Positions 11,709-23,816 are shown, counted from the first letter of the stretch. The stretch: 64,000 nt of DNA from Nymphaea colorata (GCF_008831285.2 NC_045144.1:15797858-15861857); one strand, 5' to 3'. A program made the numbers and translations. The notes: generated from the sequence alone by a model not told the origin.

Positions 11709-12997
11709 CTACTCATTGTCAATGCCCACATCGTCCTCAAACTCATCTTCATCCACAATTTCACATGTTGATGGAATAGAAGGTTCTTCGAATCTTGAAT
11801 TAACAACTTCAAGTTCATTGTCGCCTTCTAAGTTAAAGTCCTCAACATTCACTTAACAATTTTAGATCAGAATGCTTGTTATAAATGGAAAGTGCACGTT
11901 GATAATTTACTACGAAATTTCTGATGTTCCTCACTTCTTTTTCCAAGTCTTCAATCCATGAACATAATTCATAAGCTTGAGGATCTTGCTCTTTACTTGG
12001 TGGATTGCATATACTCTTTAAAGCCAAATTTAAGCTGTGGACTGCACAAGAAGTCCAAAAGATATGAGGGTACTCACATTCTATCGCAATTCCAGCTGCT
12101 CTGCATACAGGTGCATTGTCTGTTATTATTTGAACAACCTTCTCTTTTCCCACTTCTTCAATCATTTTCATAAACAATCCTTTCAAATATTCAGTACTTT
12201 TGTATTCACCAGATGCATCTATTGCTTTTAAGAAAATTGGTCCATTTGCTGAAGTTGCAATGAAATTAATAAGAGGGTGCCTTTGCAAATCTGTTCAGCC
12301 ATCAGAAACAATAGAAACTCCATGTCGCTCCCAAGTTACTTTTGGATACTCTAACAATTTGTTCACTAGAGTCTTTTGTTGTTCTAGTAGTACAATGCGA
12401 AGCCTTTCAAAACTAGGGGGAACATAACCAGACAAGTTAGAATTTGCAATAGATGTAACTAAATCTCTTCAAAATGGACTTCTTGCTACATTAAATGGTA
12501 TGCAATTAGCATAAAAATATGTTGCCACTTTAGATCTAATTCTCGCCGCCCTTGTAAAGTAAATGACTCCTTGACTGATTTCTGTTTCTGAGTAATGTCA
12601 ACAACTTTTCTTTTTTTCAGACCATCATTCACAACATCATTTGAAATTGAAGCAATGTCAATATAACCGGAAGATGTCGTGCCTTTTTCATCTCAAAGGC
12701 TTCCTGTTCCATCTTCAGCTGACCCAAACTCTCCTTACTGATTTTTTTACATACTTGAATTCCTTGTTTAGAGATTTTTAACAGATGCGCTTTAATTCTT
12801 GTATATGATCCAGTGAAATCATTTCCACAAAAAGAACATCGAAAAACTGAATTTCCACCACCTTTTGGAGCTTTCTCTATTATCTTCACATATGACCATA
12901 ATGGTAGTCGTTCTTCTTGTGCAATAGATGCAGCTGATCCCGATCCACAACTTGAACTTGTAGGTTCAAAAGAGACTCCATTTCCTTTGTCCACCAT
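11709..12997 (-). pseudogene. hAT transposase relic: BED zinc finger plus DUF659, missing the dimerisation domain
   Basis: From the ATG at 12997 the minus strand encodes a BED-type zinc finger (LWSYVKIIEKAP, CSFCGNDFTGSYTRIKAHLL) and then a linker. A DUF659-like transposase core follows with GYVPPSFERLR, WERHGVSIVSDG, HPLINFIATS, GPIFLKAIDASGEYKSTEYL, VVQIITDNAPVCRAAG and YPHIFWTSCAVHSLNLALK. Two in-frame stops lie in the core: one after IPFNVARSPF, and one where family members have Trp after VSDG. There is at least one frameshift in the linker near 12550-12630. After NFVVNYQRALSIYNKHSDLKLLS the sequence jumps to an acidic tail ending at a TAG (11711-11709). The hATC dimerisation region normally between these is absent, so an internal deletion is likely. 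The protein cannot be functional. Confidence 0.85.
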
Positions 12998-13399
12998 ACT
13001 ACATTAAAACATATAATGAACATAGTGTTGAAGGAATAAAACACAATAGTTCAACAAACAAACAATCAACATAGCTGAAATAATACACTGTACAAGTCTA
13101 TATTTCATCACATCATATAGTATATAATGCAGCAGTACTGTAGTCAACAGTCGATGATGAGCAACTTAACTCTCTAGTCTCTTGCTGTTGAAGATCTCTA
13201 GTTCATAGTGATCTTTAAATATACATTTGTATGCTCTGATACCTTATCACGGCACACAGGCTCGTTAGCTGGATCTTACTATCTAAATGTACTTTGAATG
13301 AGTTGTATAATCCATAAGATGCTAATGCAGTTAATTATCTTCAGTTTGTCATAAGATCTGATCTCAACGCAGTGAAAGATCTGAAAACCCAATATTTAA

Positions 13400-13780
13400 A
13401 ATGGTTCTAAACTCGCATTTTTGAAGTTGTTCAACTCCCGATTAGTAGCGCAACTCATAATCCACTTATGTTGGCAAGAAAGAGTCGCAGAAAATGTGTT
13501 GAAGCAATCCAACATAATCACGAGCGAAGAGGAACACATTAAACTCGCAACGAAGGAGCTCATAATCCATTTATGTTGGCAAGAAACGAAAATAGAAAAT
13601 GTGTTGAAGCAATCCAACATAATCCATTTATGTTGCAAGAAAGATTCGTAATTAGACCACATTAAACTCGAAACGAAACCGAAAAAAAAAGAACACATTA
13701 AACTCGAGTGAAGCAATCAATCTGAAAACCCTTAAAAACCCCCAAATGAAGAAGAAGAACACATTAAACTCGAAACGAAA
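13400..13780. repeat. Imperfect direct repeats inside the hAT element
   Basis: Blocks containing cataatccacttatgttggc, gaaaatgtgttgaagcaatc and acacattaaactcg recur two to five times. They lie between the transposase start and the right end of the element and do not encode anything recognisable. Confidence 0.7.
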
Positions 13781-14130
13781 CGGAAAAAAGAAAAATCCAC
13801 TTACCTATCCGTCGCCGGCTGTTGCCAGCGACGACCGGACGTCGCCGTCAGTCGCCGGAAGTCATCACCGCCGCCCACCATTGCTCGTCGGGTGAAGGTC
13901 TGCCTTCGGGTGAAGAGGAAGAACGTCGGGTGAAGTGAAGGTCGACTGTCGAGCGGTCGACCTAATTTCATTTAAGTTTGGATCGGGTCACTTTTTTAAA
14001 GTTTGGATCGGGTCTGACCCAAACCTGATCCAAACGTATCCATGAAGTATCCATATCCGGATCGCCGTATCGGCGTATCGATACGGATATGTGGGCTAAT
14101 CCCACGTATCCGTGTGACATAGGTGAAAAT

Positions 14131-15880
14131 TGTTTTGTGTGGCGGCCATGGAAGTAGGAAAATGTTGCCTCTGAACCACATAAATCTTTGTATACTCATT
14201 CTTCTCTTCTTCTGATTTCTATTCTCTTGGTGTGTTAAGAGAGTGTGAGAGAGAACCTCACTCCTAACAAAGAACCCATTGACGAAAATTTGTGACGCTC
14301 CGTAACCAGTAGCAAAGAAGGTAGAGGCTAAAGAGTTGAGATCCACGGAGTTGTGCTACTGCAAAGTGGCAAGCTCACTGCCATTGAGAAAATTTCATCC
14401 TACCATTTGGCCGAGAGCCAAAACTCTCATCCTCCTCCTATTCATTAAGATATCACGCCTACTTTTGGTGCCTCAACCACCTGAGGGGTTGAGGCGAGCC
14501 GATTGAGCCCGATAGGACTCGACTCGATTTGGCACTTTTGGAGCTGCTTCAATGTCCTTCAGGCCCTGATCTGGTTTCAAACTGGTCTCAAGCCTCCTCA
14601 TGTACTGGATTTAGCCTAAGGTTGCCTTTAAAGTAGGTCCAAACCTTTATCGAAAACTCCAACCAGACAAAGAATTCATTTTACCATTCAAATCCATATC
14701 TATACCCAAGTCCAAATCTACATATAGATCCAAATTCTTATGAAAAAACCACAACCTAAACTCTTCTTTTGAACCAAATCTAAAATTCAAGTCCAAGTAC
14801 CCAAAACTTGAATTCATGTTTGGACTTCAATTCAAACAGATATCTATCCCAATTCATGCCTTTATCAAACCCAATATCAAAACTTGTATCCATTTTCAAG
14901 TCAAAATTCAACCCAGAACCAAATTCAAACTCAAACCGAAAGTCAAATCCACTTAAGAATTTAAAAGCGTACCAAGACCCTTACCTAGAAGCACCTTTAG
15001 TCCTCTAGCTACTATATTTTTGTTCTATTATTTTTGAGGAATTTAACTGCATTACAATAGAACTTTTAGATTAGATAATTAGTGGTCACCCGATGAATCC
15101 AGAGGAAACCTTATGCAAAGAAAGCAGAAATGTGAGGTCTACTTCTCTAACCAGGCGATAGAGATCCACAAAGCGTTTGGACCTTATATCTAGAATCCAA
15201 ATATATGAAATTGGATCCAGAAAGATCCAAACCGCTTAGATGGATCCAGTCCCAAGGTCCATCCATTTTCTGATTAAAAATGTTGGGATCGCATTTTGTA
15301 CATATTGTATAACGAGATCAAAATAAACTTTGTTTGCTTGCATTTACTCCTTTGTTGCATTTTAGTCTTTATTCTTATTTGCTCAAATATTTCCAGATGT
15401 TGATTTTTAATTCCCTTATTTACTGATATTAAACAACATCGAGCTCAAGCTGAATTGGCTTAACATGTCTCATTTCTTTTAACTCGTAATTTGTCAACTC
15501 GTTTAACTTGTTCACTTGTTTAACTAATTCAACTATGATGAATCGGTTTAATGTAGTCAAGCAGAGGCGAGTCTAAACGAGTTGAGTTCTTATAACTCTA
15601 ACTGGACTTGTTTAACATCTCAAGTACAAATATATAAAGAGCTGAGTTCGAGTTTAGTTTTTTCAAGCCAGTTTGAGCCGAAATTAAGTTGGCTCCACTC
15701 ATTATGTAGTCCGAGTTGGTTCAACTCATTGTGCCCCTTTTCGGCATCCTATATATATTTTAAGTCCGATGGATTCAAAGGAAAGGATTGACGATGAGAA
15801 TCAGAACATTGATTTCATATTCTGTTTGCATCATTTCTCTTCTACAATTACATTGATTATCACATTCCTTGTTTTGGGTT
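14131..15880. other. Spacer, no gene seen
   Basis: The stretch 14640-14960 is low-complexity, built of 'caaatccaaattc'-like words. At 15430-15750 it holds words such as actcgtttaac and gagttgagttc, a repeat type that recurs at 28150-28260, 49380-49610 and 59990-60130. No coding region or RNA gene could be supported. Confidence 0.55.
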
Positions 15881-15881
15881 C

Positions 15882-16369
15882 TATATATATATAGCTAGAA
15901 AGAGCTTAGCCTATTTAGCGAATCCCAAAATTATGAGATTGGGCATATGGTATTATTTCCTCCTATCATCATAAAAACCTTCTTCGTCTCAGACCATTAG
16001 ATTAGAGACAAAACTAAACTGTTTATATGCAACGATTAAGGTGCTTTTTATGTAATCTAACCTTACAGATATGGTTGCAAAAATAAGTTGATGAAAAATA
16101 TATGTTAAGTCAATCGTTTTTTTCAATTTAATCATATTTCCATAATAAGTGAAATTGAGCCGTTTATATAGCAACAAATTTTTGGTGGTGGGGAAATCAT
16201 CTTTTTTCATAAAAACAGCCTAACCCAAAGCATGCTTTTATGTTAAATTAGTTTTTATAAAGATATTATGATTTTTGTATTTCGTTTATAAGTATTTTTT
16301 TAAGCAGAAAAATTTAAAGGGTCTGGTTTTTATTCCCAGTCTAGGGATCTACCAACATATATATATATA
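15882..16369 (-). mobile_element. Micron-like element flanked on both sides by (TA)n (copy a)
   Basis: About 460 bp of AT-rich sequence (15894-16356) sits between a (TA)n run at 15882-15893 and another at 16357-16369. Its right part, read on the minus strand, matches the left part of the copy at 17156, sharing the end word ataaaaacYagaccc. The orientation is inverted relative to the copies at 17156 and 26763. Confidence 0.6.
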
Positions 16370-16467
16370 GACACACACAACTCATACGATTTTGATTCCC
16401 TTCAAAGGAGATATGTTTTTTTCCTTCCCAACAAGAGCATTGATTATAAGTTTCAGGTGCCCCAAGA

Positions 16468-16660
16468 CAGGGGCGGAGCCAAGGTGGGGCTTGCATGGGC
16501 CCGAGCCCACTTCAATTTTTTTTTTTAAATTTACATGTAAATTTTAAAAAAATTCACTTGTTTTATATAAAAATTTTGTTTTATATAAAAATTTTGAAAA
16601 ATAATATTTCGGTTATAATCAAAATTTAGAAACTTTAATTCGCCTCTTCTCATAATTTTT
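16468..16660. mobile_element. hAT-like MITE (copy 2), right end degraded
   Basis: It begins CAGGGGCGGAGCCAAGG and shares with the copy at 11081 the order cttgcatgggc, cttcaattttt, acatgtaaatttt and aatatttcgg. It also has a short internal duplication of ttttatataaaaattttg. The right terminal repeat is not recognisable, so no target duplication could be assigned. Confidence 0.7.
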
Positions 16661-16771
16661 TTTTAACTTCAACCCCACATTAAAAAGACATAAACTCTCC
16701 TACTCTCTATCTCCGAGTTCTATCTCCAAGTTCAGTTCAAGGCTCCTTCCAAACCTGATGATCTTAGAATT

Positions 16772-16873
16772 CAAGCACTGGTGGGTTTGAAGTTTAAGAA
16801 ACGAACTCTTGCACCGATCGATCAAGCACTGGTGGGTTTGAAGTTTAAGAAACGAACTCTTGCACCGATCGAT
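16772..16873. repeat. 51-bp exact tandem duplication
   Basis: The unit beginning caagcactggtgggtttg at 16772 is repeated at 16823 with a period of 51 bp. It lies in spacer just right of a MITE. Confidence 0.93.
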
Positions 16874-17136
16874 CGCTAGCTAGAGTTATAAAATTGAAAA
16901 TATCATTTGTATTTTAGTAAGTCGACATGCATCTATAATTAAAAAAAAAAAAACTGTGGGGGAGCAGGGAAGGCCACGCCCACAGACTGCACCGAAAATT
17001 GCCGTAAGACGCTGTCAGTTCTTTTCCTTGCATTTTTCCTTCCGATACATAATTGTATGGCGACCATCGGTCAGACGGTACATGCCCAGAATCTAGGGAA
17101 GAGCATCACGTAAACGGCGGTCAACCATGGCGACAT

Positions 17137-17532
17137 TATATATATATATATATATGAGATTAGTAAAGACTGAACACTTAGATTAGAATAAAAACTCAGA
17201 CCCATTGATTTTTTTTTGAAAAATTATTTTAAATACAATATAAATATCTTAATATATTTATAAAGACTATATTGATATACAACATGCTTTGATTCAAGTC
17301 AAGTTGTTTTAATAAAAATGTTTTTTTTATTATCATGCCATGAGGGTTCATTTTTTCTTATTATAAAAACAACATTAAAGTTTAAGAAATCTTTAATTTA
17401 GTATATGTTTTGCATAAACCTATTGTTAAGATCATATAATAAAGTTAGATTGTAAAAAAAAACTTTAAAAATCAAAATCAAAATCAAAAGTTCTAGTTTT
17501 TATCCATGACTTAAAGTGTTTGGTTTTCACCA

Positions 17533-17569
<37 letters not shown>
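17137..17569 (+). mobile_element. Micron-like element flanked on both sides by (TA)n (copy b)
   Basis: The element (17156-17535) lies between (TA)n at 17137-17155 and (TA)n at 17536-17569. Its ends are roughly inverted: acacttagattagaataaaa at the left against acactttaagtcatggataa read inward from the right. Internal words such as cttaatatatttataaa, ttattataaaaaca and ttaagatcatat are shared in the same order with the copy at 26763. Confidence 0.72.
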
Positions 17570-17572
<3 letters not shown>

Positions 17573-18639
17573 CTTATGATTAGGAGCTTAAATCCTGTAG
17601 TCATCTTCGCTCCATTCAATCAAGGCCACCGATATAGTGCATATAGCGAGTATGGTACGACACCCAATGCAATGTCTTGTGACACAACATTGTTCCTGAA
17701 CAATGTATGCATTAGTTGCATGAGAATCATTTCAATGGATCATCTGATTAATAAATAAATGGTTCGAAACATTGTTTCAAGACCAAGAAATTAAGGTGTA
17801 AAAGACAAATTTATCGAACTTGTTTAGAGCCAGCCAAATGTTAAAAAGTCGGATTTAAATAAAGAAATCTGATACGAAATTCTAACTCGAATGCAAATTG
17901 GTAGCTGAGTTTTTTCGTTGAATCTGACTAACAAAATCTGAATTCAACGCAAAATATCAGACAAAGCCAGCAGAGATGCAGAAGTATCAGGTCCATACAT
18001 GGAGCCTCAGTTTCCCTAGATCATGGGATTTTGATCACTGACGCATCGCACGTCCCAGTGCGTCAGCGCGGACACTGCTGTGAGAGTTGACGCTGTGCAC
18101 CCCAAAGTGCCGGCATTGAATATAGTGCACCATCAAACATGCTTTCCATTCTCAGCCTGCTTGTTGGTGTAAGAGTCAAATACCTTAGAATTCCGATCAG
18201 AATCACAGCGCTAACGGTGCAATCGGAAAGATAGCCGGAAAGCAGCTAAATGCGTCGGAAAACGGCCAGAATCAGGCTTTCGCAGAACCAAACATAACCA
18301 AAAAATTTAAGAAAGCCAAAATATTCAATGAATCGGCTAAATAAAATTTAACAGGCTTGCGCTTTGGTGAAAATTTATTATTATATTATAACTACGACCC
18401 ATCTGGTGAATCCCAATTCAGACTCTATCAATCCCAATTCAGCCTCTAACAGCTTCTGTTTTGGCCTGAAAAATGTTAGAAATAAGAACAATTAATCACT
18501 TAACATCACACTTTATAAAGTCTCTAAAAATTCTTCAATCTTACATGCATGATTAAACTCTAGGTGACAACTTTACTACTTTTCGTCTAAAACTTGAAAC
18601 AATTAACTTGAGACTCTGTTACTTCAAAGATGGCAATAA

Positions 18640-18820
18640 GAGGAGTGCAGTTAGCATTTTTTGGTGAGGGTAACCAAATTAAAGTTTTTAAATTTTGACT
18701 AAGGCCGAAATATCATTTTTCAATTTCTTTATATAAAATAAGTTAAATTTTTAAAAATTTACATATAAATTAAAAAAAAAATCAGGGGCCCAAACGAGCC
18801 TTACCTTGGCTCCCCTGCTG
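18640..18820. mobile_element. hAT-like MITE (copy 3, inverted) with perfect 8-bp target duplication
   Basis: The element ends ttggctcccctgctg, the inverted equivalent of the family start, and its AT-rich interior is the reverse complement of the copy at 11081. It is bounded by GGCAATAA at 18632-18639 and again at 18821-18828, an exact 8-bp target duplication. The left terminal repeat is diverged. Confidence 0.85.
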
Positions 18821-18829
18821 GGCAATAAT

Positions 18830-19614
18830 ATTGAAAAACAAATACTAAATAAATTACAAGAGATGAACAAAATTGGTTTTGGCATCTAGTTCATTCCAAT
18901 CAGGCCGATTGCCGAAAACCCCTCGTTCCAAATCGGACCCCAAGTGCAGTCCTATTTAACACGTCAAAAGAAAAGTTTTGTACTTTCAATAAGAAAGCTT
19001 TTGTTTGTTTGTGGGACATGAAAAGAATAGATGAAAGGAACAGTTTTAAACAGGGGAAATAAGAAAGCAGCACACAGTAAGGGATCATGCAGAATTTTGT
19101 TAGAAAAAGTTAGGGTGAAGAAAGTTTGGCTCGCAAAAAACAGCACAGTTTACAATATTTTGTTGCATATCAGCGTTTTTTCTCTATTGTTAACACCACT
19201 TCCGATGGTACTTCCCTATCAATTTCCCAAGTTTATGGATGAATGTAAATTGTTCAAAATTATGCAGTACAAAATTACATAAAAACAAGAGACGAAGTGT
19301 CATACGGACACTTTTTCCTTTTTGCTCGCATTTCAGCAGAGTAATCCAAGCTTTCTTCTTTCCTCTCTTTTTTGTTTATATATATATATATATATATTGA
19401 CTTTGGTTTTTTAAAGTCACTCAGTCATCTAATAAGAGCTGTTTGATCCATAATGATTCATAGTTAAAGAGGGAAAGGTGATGGATGTTTTTATCATCTA
19501 GTATTTTTGACTACTTTTTTCTCTATGTTCTTCTCTAAACCATCTAGTATCAAATGAACGCCCTTTGTTAGATGGCAAGATAATGTAGATAGCAATTGTA
19601 TTCATTCATTCACT

Positions 19615-19658
<44 letters not shown>

Positions 19659-21058
19659 GGTAACTACTAGACTCTCATATACTAGATTTGCTTGAAACCA
19701 TTTGGGCCACAAGGAGATGAGATAGTGTACATTTGATTGCAAACATAGAAGGTTAGCTACTCTTTTACGAGTAAAAAGTACAGTTCAAATGATAAAAGAG
19801 AGAAAGAGTAAGGAGGGAAACAAATGATTTCCCTAATCCTAGTTTATTGCCTAAACGATTTCCATCAAATCTGGTATATATATATAAACGGTTAGATACC
19901 AAACCCTCATATGTCAAAGTAGGTGAAAATTATATGGGTCCTTGATTTTAAAGAGATCATATAATAGAGATTAAGTGGATCAATCACAACAAAATCTAGT
20001 TGGAGTTTGACCAATCTCAATCGGCCTGTGGAAAAATTAATAAAACATGAACCGAACAAAAAAAGAGGTCAATATTGTTCATGAGGTAGCTTTTATATTC
20101 TCTGATTCGATCAAGAAGAGCAAATTAAGAAACTATTGACGATTAATTTGCAGGTACAACTTTGAAAGAGGAATTAATGCTAATGGTGCATGCCCAAATG
20201 AAACCAAGGAGTCCTCTCTCTGCATGCAATTATAATTAATGGTGAGGCTGCACCGATCATGGGGGCATAATTTTTCTTGTCCCCTTGGGCTCAATGATGT
20301 CTCATCCCAACACCCAACATCCGCTCAATCATTGAATCTATTTTATCAGGTGATAGGTTCGCATGACCGGATCATCCCAACGTGTGGACATGACAAACTT
20401 AATCGTAAAGCACATCCAATATATATATATATATATATATATAAAAGGTTAACAACCCATCGCTTTAAAGAGATTCGAAGGTCCTTCATTCTCTATCTCT
20501 GTGTATGAATGTCAATAGGATTATATCCTATTAGAATAAAATTATTTGATTCATCCATTCAAAAAAAGGATCAGATATGAAAAAGAATTTAATATCTAAT
20601 AAGAAATTAGATCGAATTTGGATTTAGGAAATGACATTTGATTGAGTGATTCGGAAATGCATAAATATTTGATCGGATTTGGATTTGAATTCTGATTAAG
20701 AATTAATTTTGAATAACTATATTGTATCCAATGCCTCTACAGTTTGAAAATTTGCCAGGTTTGGATTCCGATTCAGATGTAGTTTTATTTATTCATGTTT
20801 AAATCTAAAACTGAATTAGAATATGTGAATGCAACAAAGTAGATATAATTAAAGATATATGTGATTCGAATCCAATTTATTGACATTTCTATCCATAGAT
20901 ACTCGGCTGCATCAGCATCTGATCGTGTATGATACACCGTCAACTTGAGTAGTATTGTACTTTTAATGGAGTAGCACCCATATAAATTGAACAAAGCTTG
21001 TTTCACCAGTATTACATCCCATGAAAAACAAAAAAAGATGCTCTTAAAAAATAAAACA

Positions 21059-21094
<36 letters not shown>

Positions 21095-21600
21095 TTTGAC
21101 ACAGTTTAAACTTCGGCATCTTAAGACGTTCTCATATCAAGGAAGAATAAAGAAATCCTTCTTGTATCTTACAGCTAATTGCTACAACTCATATGACAAG
21201 CCATAGCCGTAATGGTCGTGTTTTAGGGAACTTGTATTCAAGACCATGTCCCTTCAGGGCGTGTTTTGCTTAACTTACATCACATAACACTCATGTCTCT
21301 TTGACTGCCTTGTTGGAGTAAATAGAAAGAAGCCAAATGCTTTCTTGGCGTTTGAAGCTATCAACGTGAAACAATCCGGTAACCTAAACCAGGCCGGTAA
21401 ACATGGCAGTGGAATTTGACTCACAGAAGAGGTAAGAAAGGCCATTATCAGGTACCGACTCTACTGAAAAAGCTAAAAGATTAGAAAAGTATCTTACCTA
21501 TCTGGAAAACACATCAAAGTTAGGCTCCCCAACAAAAAATTCCTTAAGAAGAGTAAAACAAAAGAGAAATAATAGAGGCGGCCATGGATGACAGCAGAAA
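18830..21600. other. AT-rich spacer, no gene seen
   Basis: It contains (TA)n runs at about 19378-19397, 19617-19653, 20420-20443 and 21061-21090, and a low-complexity 'gaatttggatttg' stretch at 20570-20860. Short open frames here are unsupported by any recognisable motif. Confidence 0.6.
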
Positions 21601-21610
21601 CAAGAAACAA

Positions 21611-21633
21611 GGGCGGTGTGAGCTCCACATTTA
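21611..21633 (+). promoter_or_regulatory. Conserved distal promoter block of the plus-strand kinase gene
   Basis: A 23-bp block with core GTGAGCTCCACATTTA lies about 280 bp upstream of the kinase ATG. The inverted paralogue carries the same block on its minus strand at 37143-37121 with a single mismatch, about 200 bp upstream of its ATG. Conservation in otherwise diverged upstream DNA suggests a retained cis element; no known factor is assigned. Confidence 0.65.
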
Positions 21634-21674
21634 TTGCTGTTTACTGTGGACATGATCCGCTGTTACCTGGAAGG

Positions 21675-21711
<37 letters not shown>
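21675..21711. repeat. (CT)n microsatellite in the kinase promoter
   Basis: About 37 bp of CT repeats lies roughly 200 bp upstream of the kinase start codon. Confidence 0.95.
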
Positions 21712-21714
<3 letters not shown>

Positions 21715-21817
21715 CTCAACAAATTGGGAGATAGACATGCATCAGATAAATAACATAAACAAATGAGATAAGTAACAGAAGTGGGGAACAATTTATAGTT
21801 AGAGAAGTGGATATGGA

Positions 21818-21870
21818 TCACCATTGGCTTCTTTCTTCGATCGTCACTGTAGCAGTTATATGTATATAAG
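21818..21870 (+). promoter_or_regulatory. CCAAT-type box and TATA box of the plus-strand kinase gene
   Basis: TCACCATTGGC at 21818-21828 contains an inverted CCAAT box and TATATAAG at 21863-21870 is a TATA box. The same two motifs occur in the same order ahead of the paralogue at 35758-36921. The first T of the TATA box lies 48 bp from the chosen ATG in both genes, implying a very short leader. Confidence 0.75.
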
Positions 21871-21910
21871 AGAAGAGAATGGAGCTAAGGATCGAGTAAA
21901 TTAAGTGAGA

Positions 21911-23038
21911 ATGGCAGAGATGAAACGGAGAATGGGGAGAGAGGAGTGGGTGAAGGGGAGGACTGTTGGGAGAGGGGCCTTCGGAACTGTCAACTTGGCC
22001 ACCAGCTGCGAATCCTCCTCCTTCATCGACCGTCACCACCCTTTTCCTTCTCTCTTTGCTGTCAAATCCGCCATTTCTGCTTCCTCTTCTTCACTGCAGA
22101 ACGAGGCCTTCATTCTCTCCCAAATCCCCCACTCCCCACGAATCATCCGCTGCTTCGGAGGCGAATGGATGCTCGGATCGTCCAACCATGGGGCTTTCAA
22201 CCTCTTCTTGGAGTACGTCTCCGGCGGCAGCCTCTCCGACCTCTGCCGCCGAAGCGGGAAGCTCGACGAGCTCACCGTTCGCCGCTACGCCCGCGGGATC
22301 CTCGAGGGGTTGTCGCATGTTCATCGCCTTGGGTTCGTTCACTGTGACATCAAGCCCTCTAATGTCCTTCTCGACCCTGTGTCCGGCGTCAAGATCGCCG
22401 ACTTCGGGCTGGCGAAGCGCGTCGGGGAGAGGGCCCCTCGGGAGACCACCATTCAAGGGACGCCCATGTACATGTCGCCGGAAGTTGCGGCTGGAGACCA
22501 GCCGGCACCGGCGTCGGACGTGTGGTCGCTGGGCTGCACGGTCATTGAGCTCGTCACGGGGAAGCCGCCGTGGGATGTTCCTGGACGAGGCAGGAGCAAT
22601 GTGGTGCAGCTGCTGTACCGGATTGGCGTAAGCAAAGAGTCGCCGGAGATTCCTGCCGGTCTAACGGAACAGGGGAAGGATTTCCTGGGGAGGTGCTTTG
22701 AGAAGGATCCACGAAGGAGATGGACGGCCGAGATGCTACTTCACCACGAATTTGTGTGTTCGAGCGGCGGAGCTGAAGTTCCCAGCGCTGCCACCGAGGT
22801 GCCGGAGCAGTTCAGATCACCTAAAGGCGCACTGGACTCTCTCTGGTGGAGCAGCTCTTCTCAATCATCGTCGTCGCCGTTGTCGGAAAGTTCAATTCCT
22901 CAGACCATCGGTCACCGGCCGGCGGATTCTCCGGCCAGTAGGATCCAACAGGTTGCCACGCGTCATGAGCCCGATTGGCTCCGAAGTGGTTGTGAGAAGT
23001 GGGTCCAGGTTAGGGAAGTAAGAAATCCGGTCAACTAA
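21911..23038 (+). CDS. MEKK-like MAPKKK, MAPKKK17/18-like clade, intronless, 375 aa
   Basis: A Ser/Thr kinase expected to phosphorylate a MAP kinase kinase; in Arabidopsis the intronless relatives MAPKKK17/18 act in abscisic-acid and stress signalling. All kinase subdomains are visible: glycine loop GRGAFGTV (residues 21-27), VAIK-type Lys52 in FAVKSA, alpha-C Glu65, HCDIKPSN with catalytic Asp146 (HCD replaces HRD, as usual in this plant group), DFG Asp164 and the MYMSPEVA activation-segment end. The GC-rich coding block is followed by a Ser/Pro-rich tail holding SPKGALDSLWW and a C-terminal WVQVRE motif, both conserved in the paralogue at 35758-36921. ATG 21911 follows a stop (TGA at 21906) and the TATA box at 21863. 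No defects were seen. Confidence 0.93.
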   Translation: MAEMKRRMGREEWVKGRTVGRGAFGTVNLATSCESSSFIDRHHPFPSLFAVKSAISASSSSLQNEAFILSQIPHSPRIIRCFGGEWMLGSSNHGAFNLFLEYVSGGSLSDLCRRSGKLDELTVRRYARGILEGLSHVHRLGFVHCDIKPSNVLLDPVSGVKIADFGLAKRVGERAPRETTIQGTPMYMSPEVAAGDQPAPASDVWSLGCTVIELVTGKPPWDVPGRGRSNVVQLLYRIGVSKESPEIPAGLTEQGKDFLGRCFEKDPRRRWTAEMLLHHEFVCSSGGAEVPSAATEVPEQFRSPKGALDSLWWSSSSQSSSSPLSESSIPQTIGHRPADSPASRIQQVATRHEPDWLRSGCEKWVQVREVRNPVN

Positions 23039-23284
23039 CGGAACCGCTCTCACTTGGGGACCCATTTGATTCCCTTTCTTTGTTGTTCTTGTCCAAAACT
23101 TTTCCCAAAATTTGGTTGTAGGGAAATTCCTCACTAACTGTATATAAATTTCACTGATTCGATTGAAGCCATTTCACTGATTCGATTCGGCTTCAGATTA
23201 TCTTTTGCAGTTAAAGTTTTCACTTTCTTTTGTTGACTAATTTGGGGAAAAGAAGCAGTTTGTAAGCTCAAAAATATAAAGCAT

Positions 23285-23816
23285 AGATGATGGCAGTATT
23301 AAGAAAGTTTCATTCCTATGAATATTATTTTTTGTGACATTTACATTGAAGGATATACTGTATCCCACCTAAATCCCAACATTGCACATGATACCGAGGT
23401 AGTAGGTTTCACTTTTAACTGCTGAGGAAAGCATAGATGCGAGCAATATGAGCACAAAGCTTTGGAAACAAGGGGAACGACCGACCTTATTGTTTCCGGC
23501 CGGTGGGGCGTTCACCGGAAAAAAATTCAACCAACAAGTGGTGATGGATGAGACAGCAATATTAAGAAATAAGAGATGTTGTTCCAATTCCTATGAATAT
23601 TATTCATTTGCAGTGTCATGGCATTCATATTCAAGAGAATACTGTACCCCACCTAGATCCCGACATAGCACAAGACCGAGAGGTAGTAGCAGGTTTCGGC
23701 AGGGAAATCATAGATGAGAGCAAGAACTTTGGAAACAAGGGGAAGGATGGACCGACCTTTGGGCTTGTTTCCGACCGGTCGGCCGTTCGCCGGAAAAAAC
23801 TCAACGGACAAGTGAT
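23285..23816. repeat. Tandem duplication of about 260-270 bp downstream of the kinase
   Basis: Unit 23285-23543 is repeated in diverged form at 23544-23816. Shared words include ttcctatgaatatta, gaccgacctt and cgttcRccggaaaaaa, and a partial third start (gatgagacggcaa) follows. It is non-coding. Confidence 0.8.

Larger units (their letters stand above)
11515..14122 (-). mobile_element. Degenerate hAT-superfamily DNA transposon, about 2.6 kb
   Basis: The left end reads CTATGTCACATGGGTGCG and the right end, from the other strand, reads CTATGTCACACGGATACG, an imperfect terminal inverted repeat. Immediately outside are ttgaaaat (11507-11514) and gtgaaaat (14123-14130), a 7/8 match at the 8-bp spacing expected for hAT. 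GC-rich subterminal words (gggtgcgg, cggatacg) occur inside both ends. The element carries a broken BED/DUF659 transposase gene on the minus strand. Coding and ends agree in assigning the superfamily. Confidence 0.85.

Noticed and set aside
18030-18110. Palindrome-like 'tgacgca..tgcgtca' words
   Set aside because: They are short and isolated, with no gene or element context to give them meaning.
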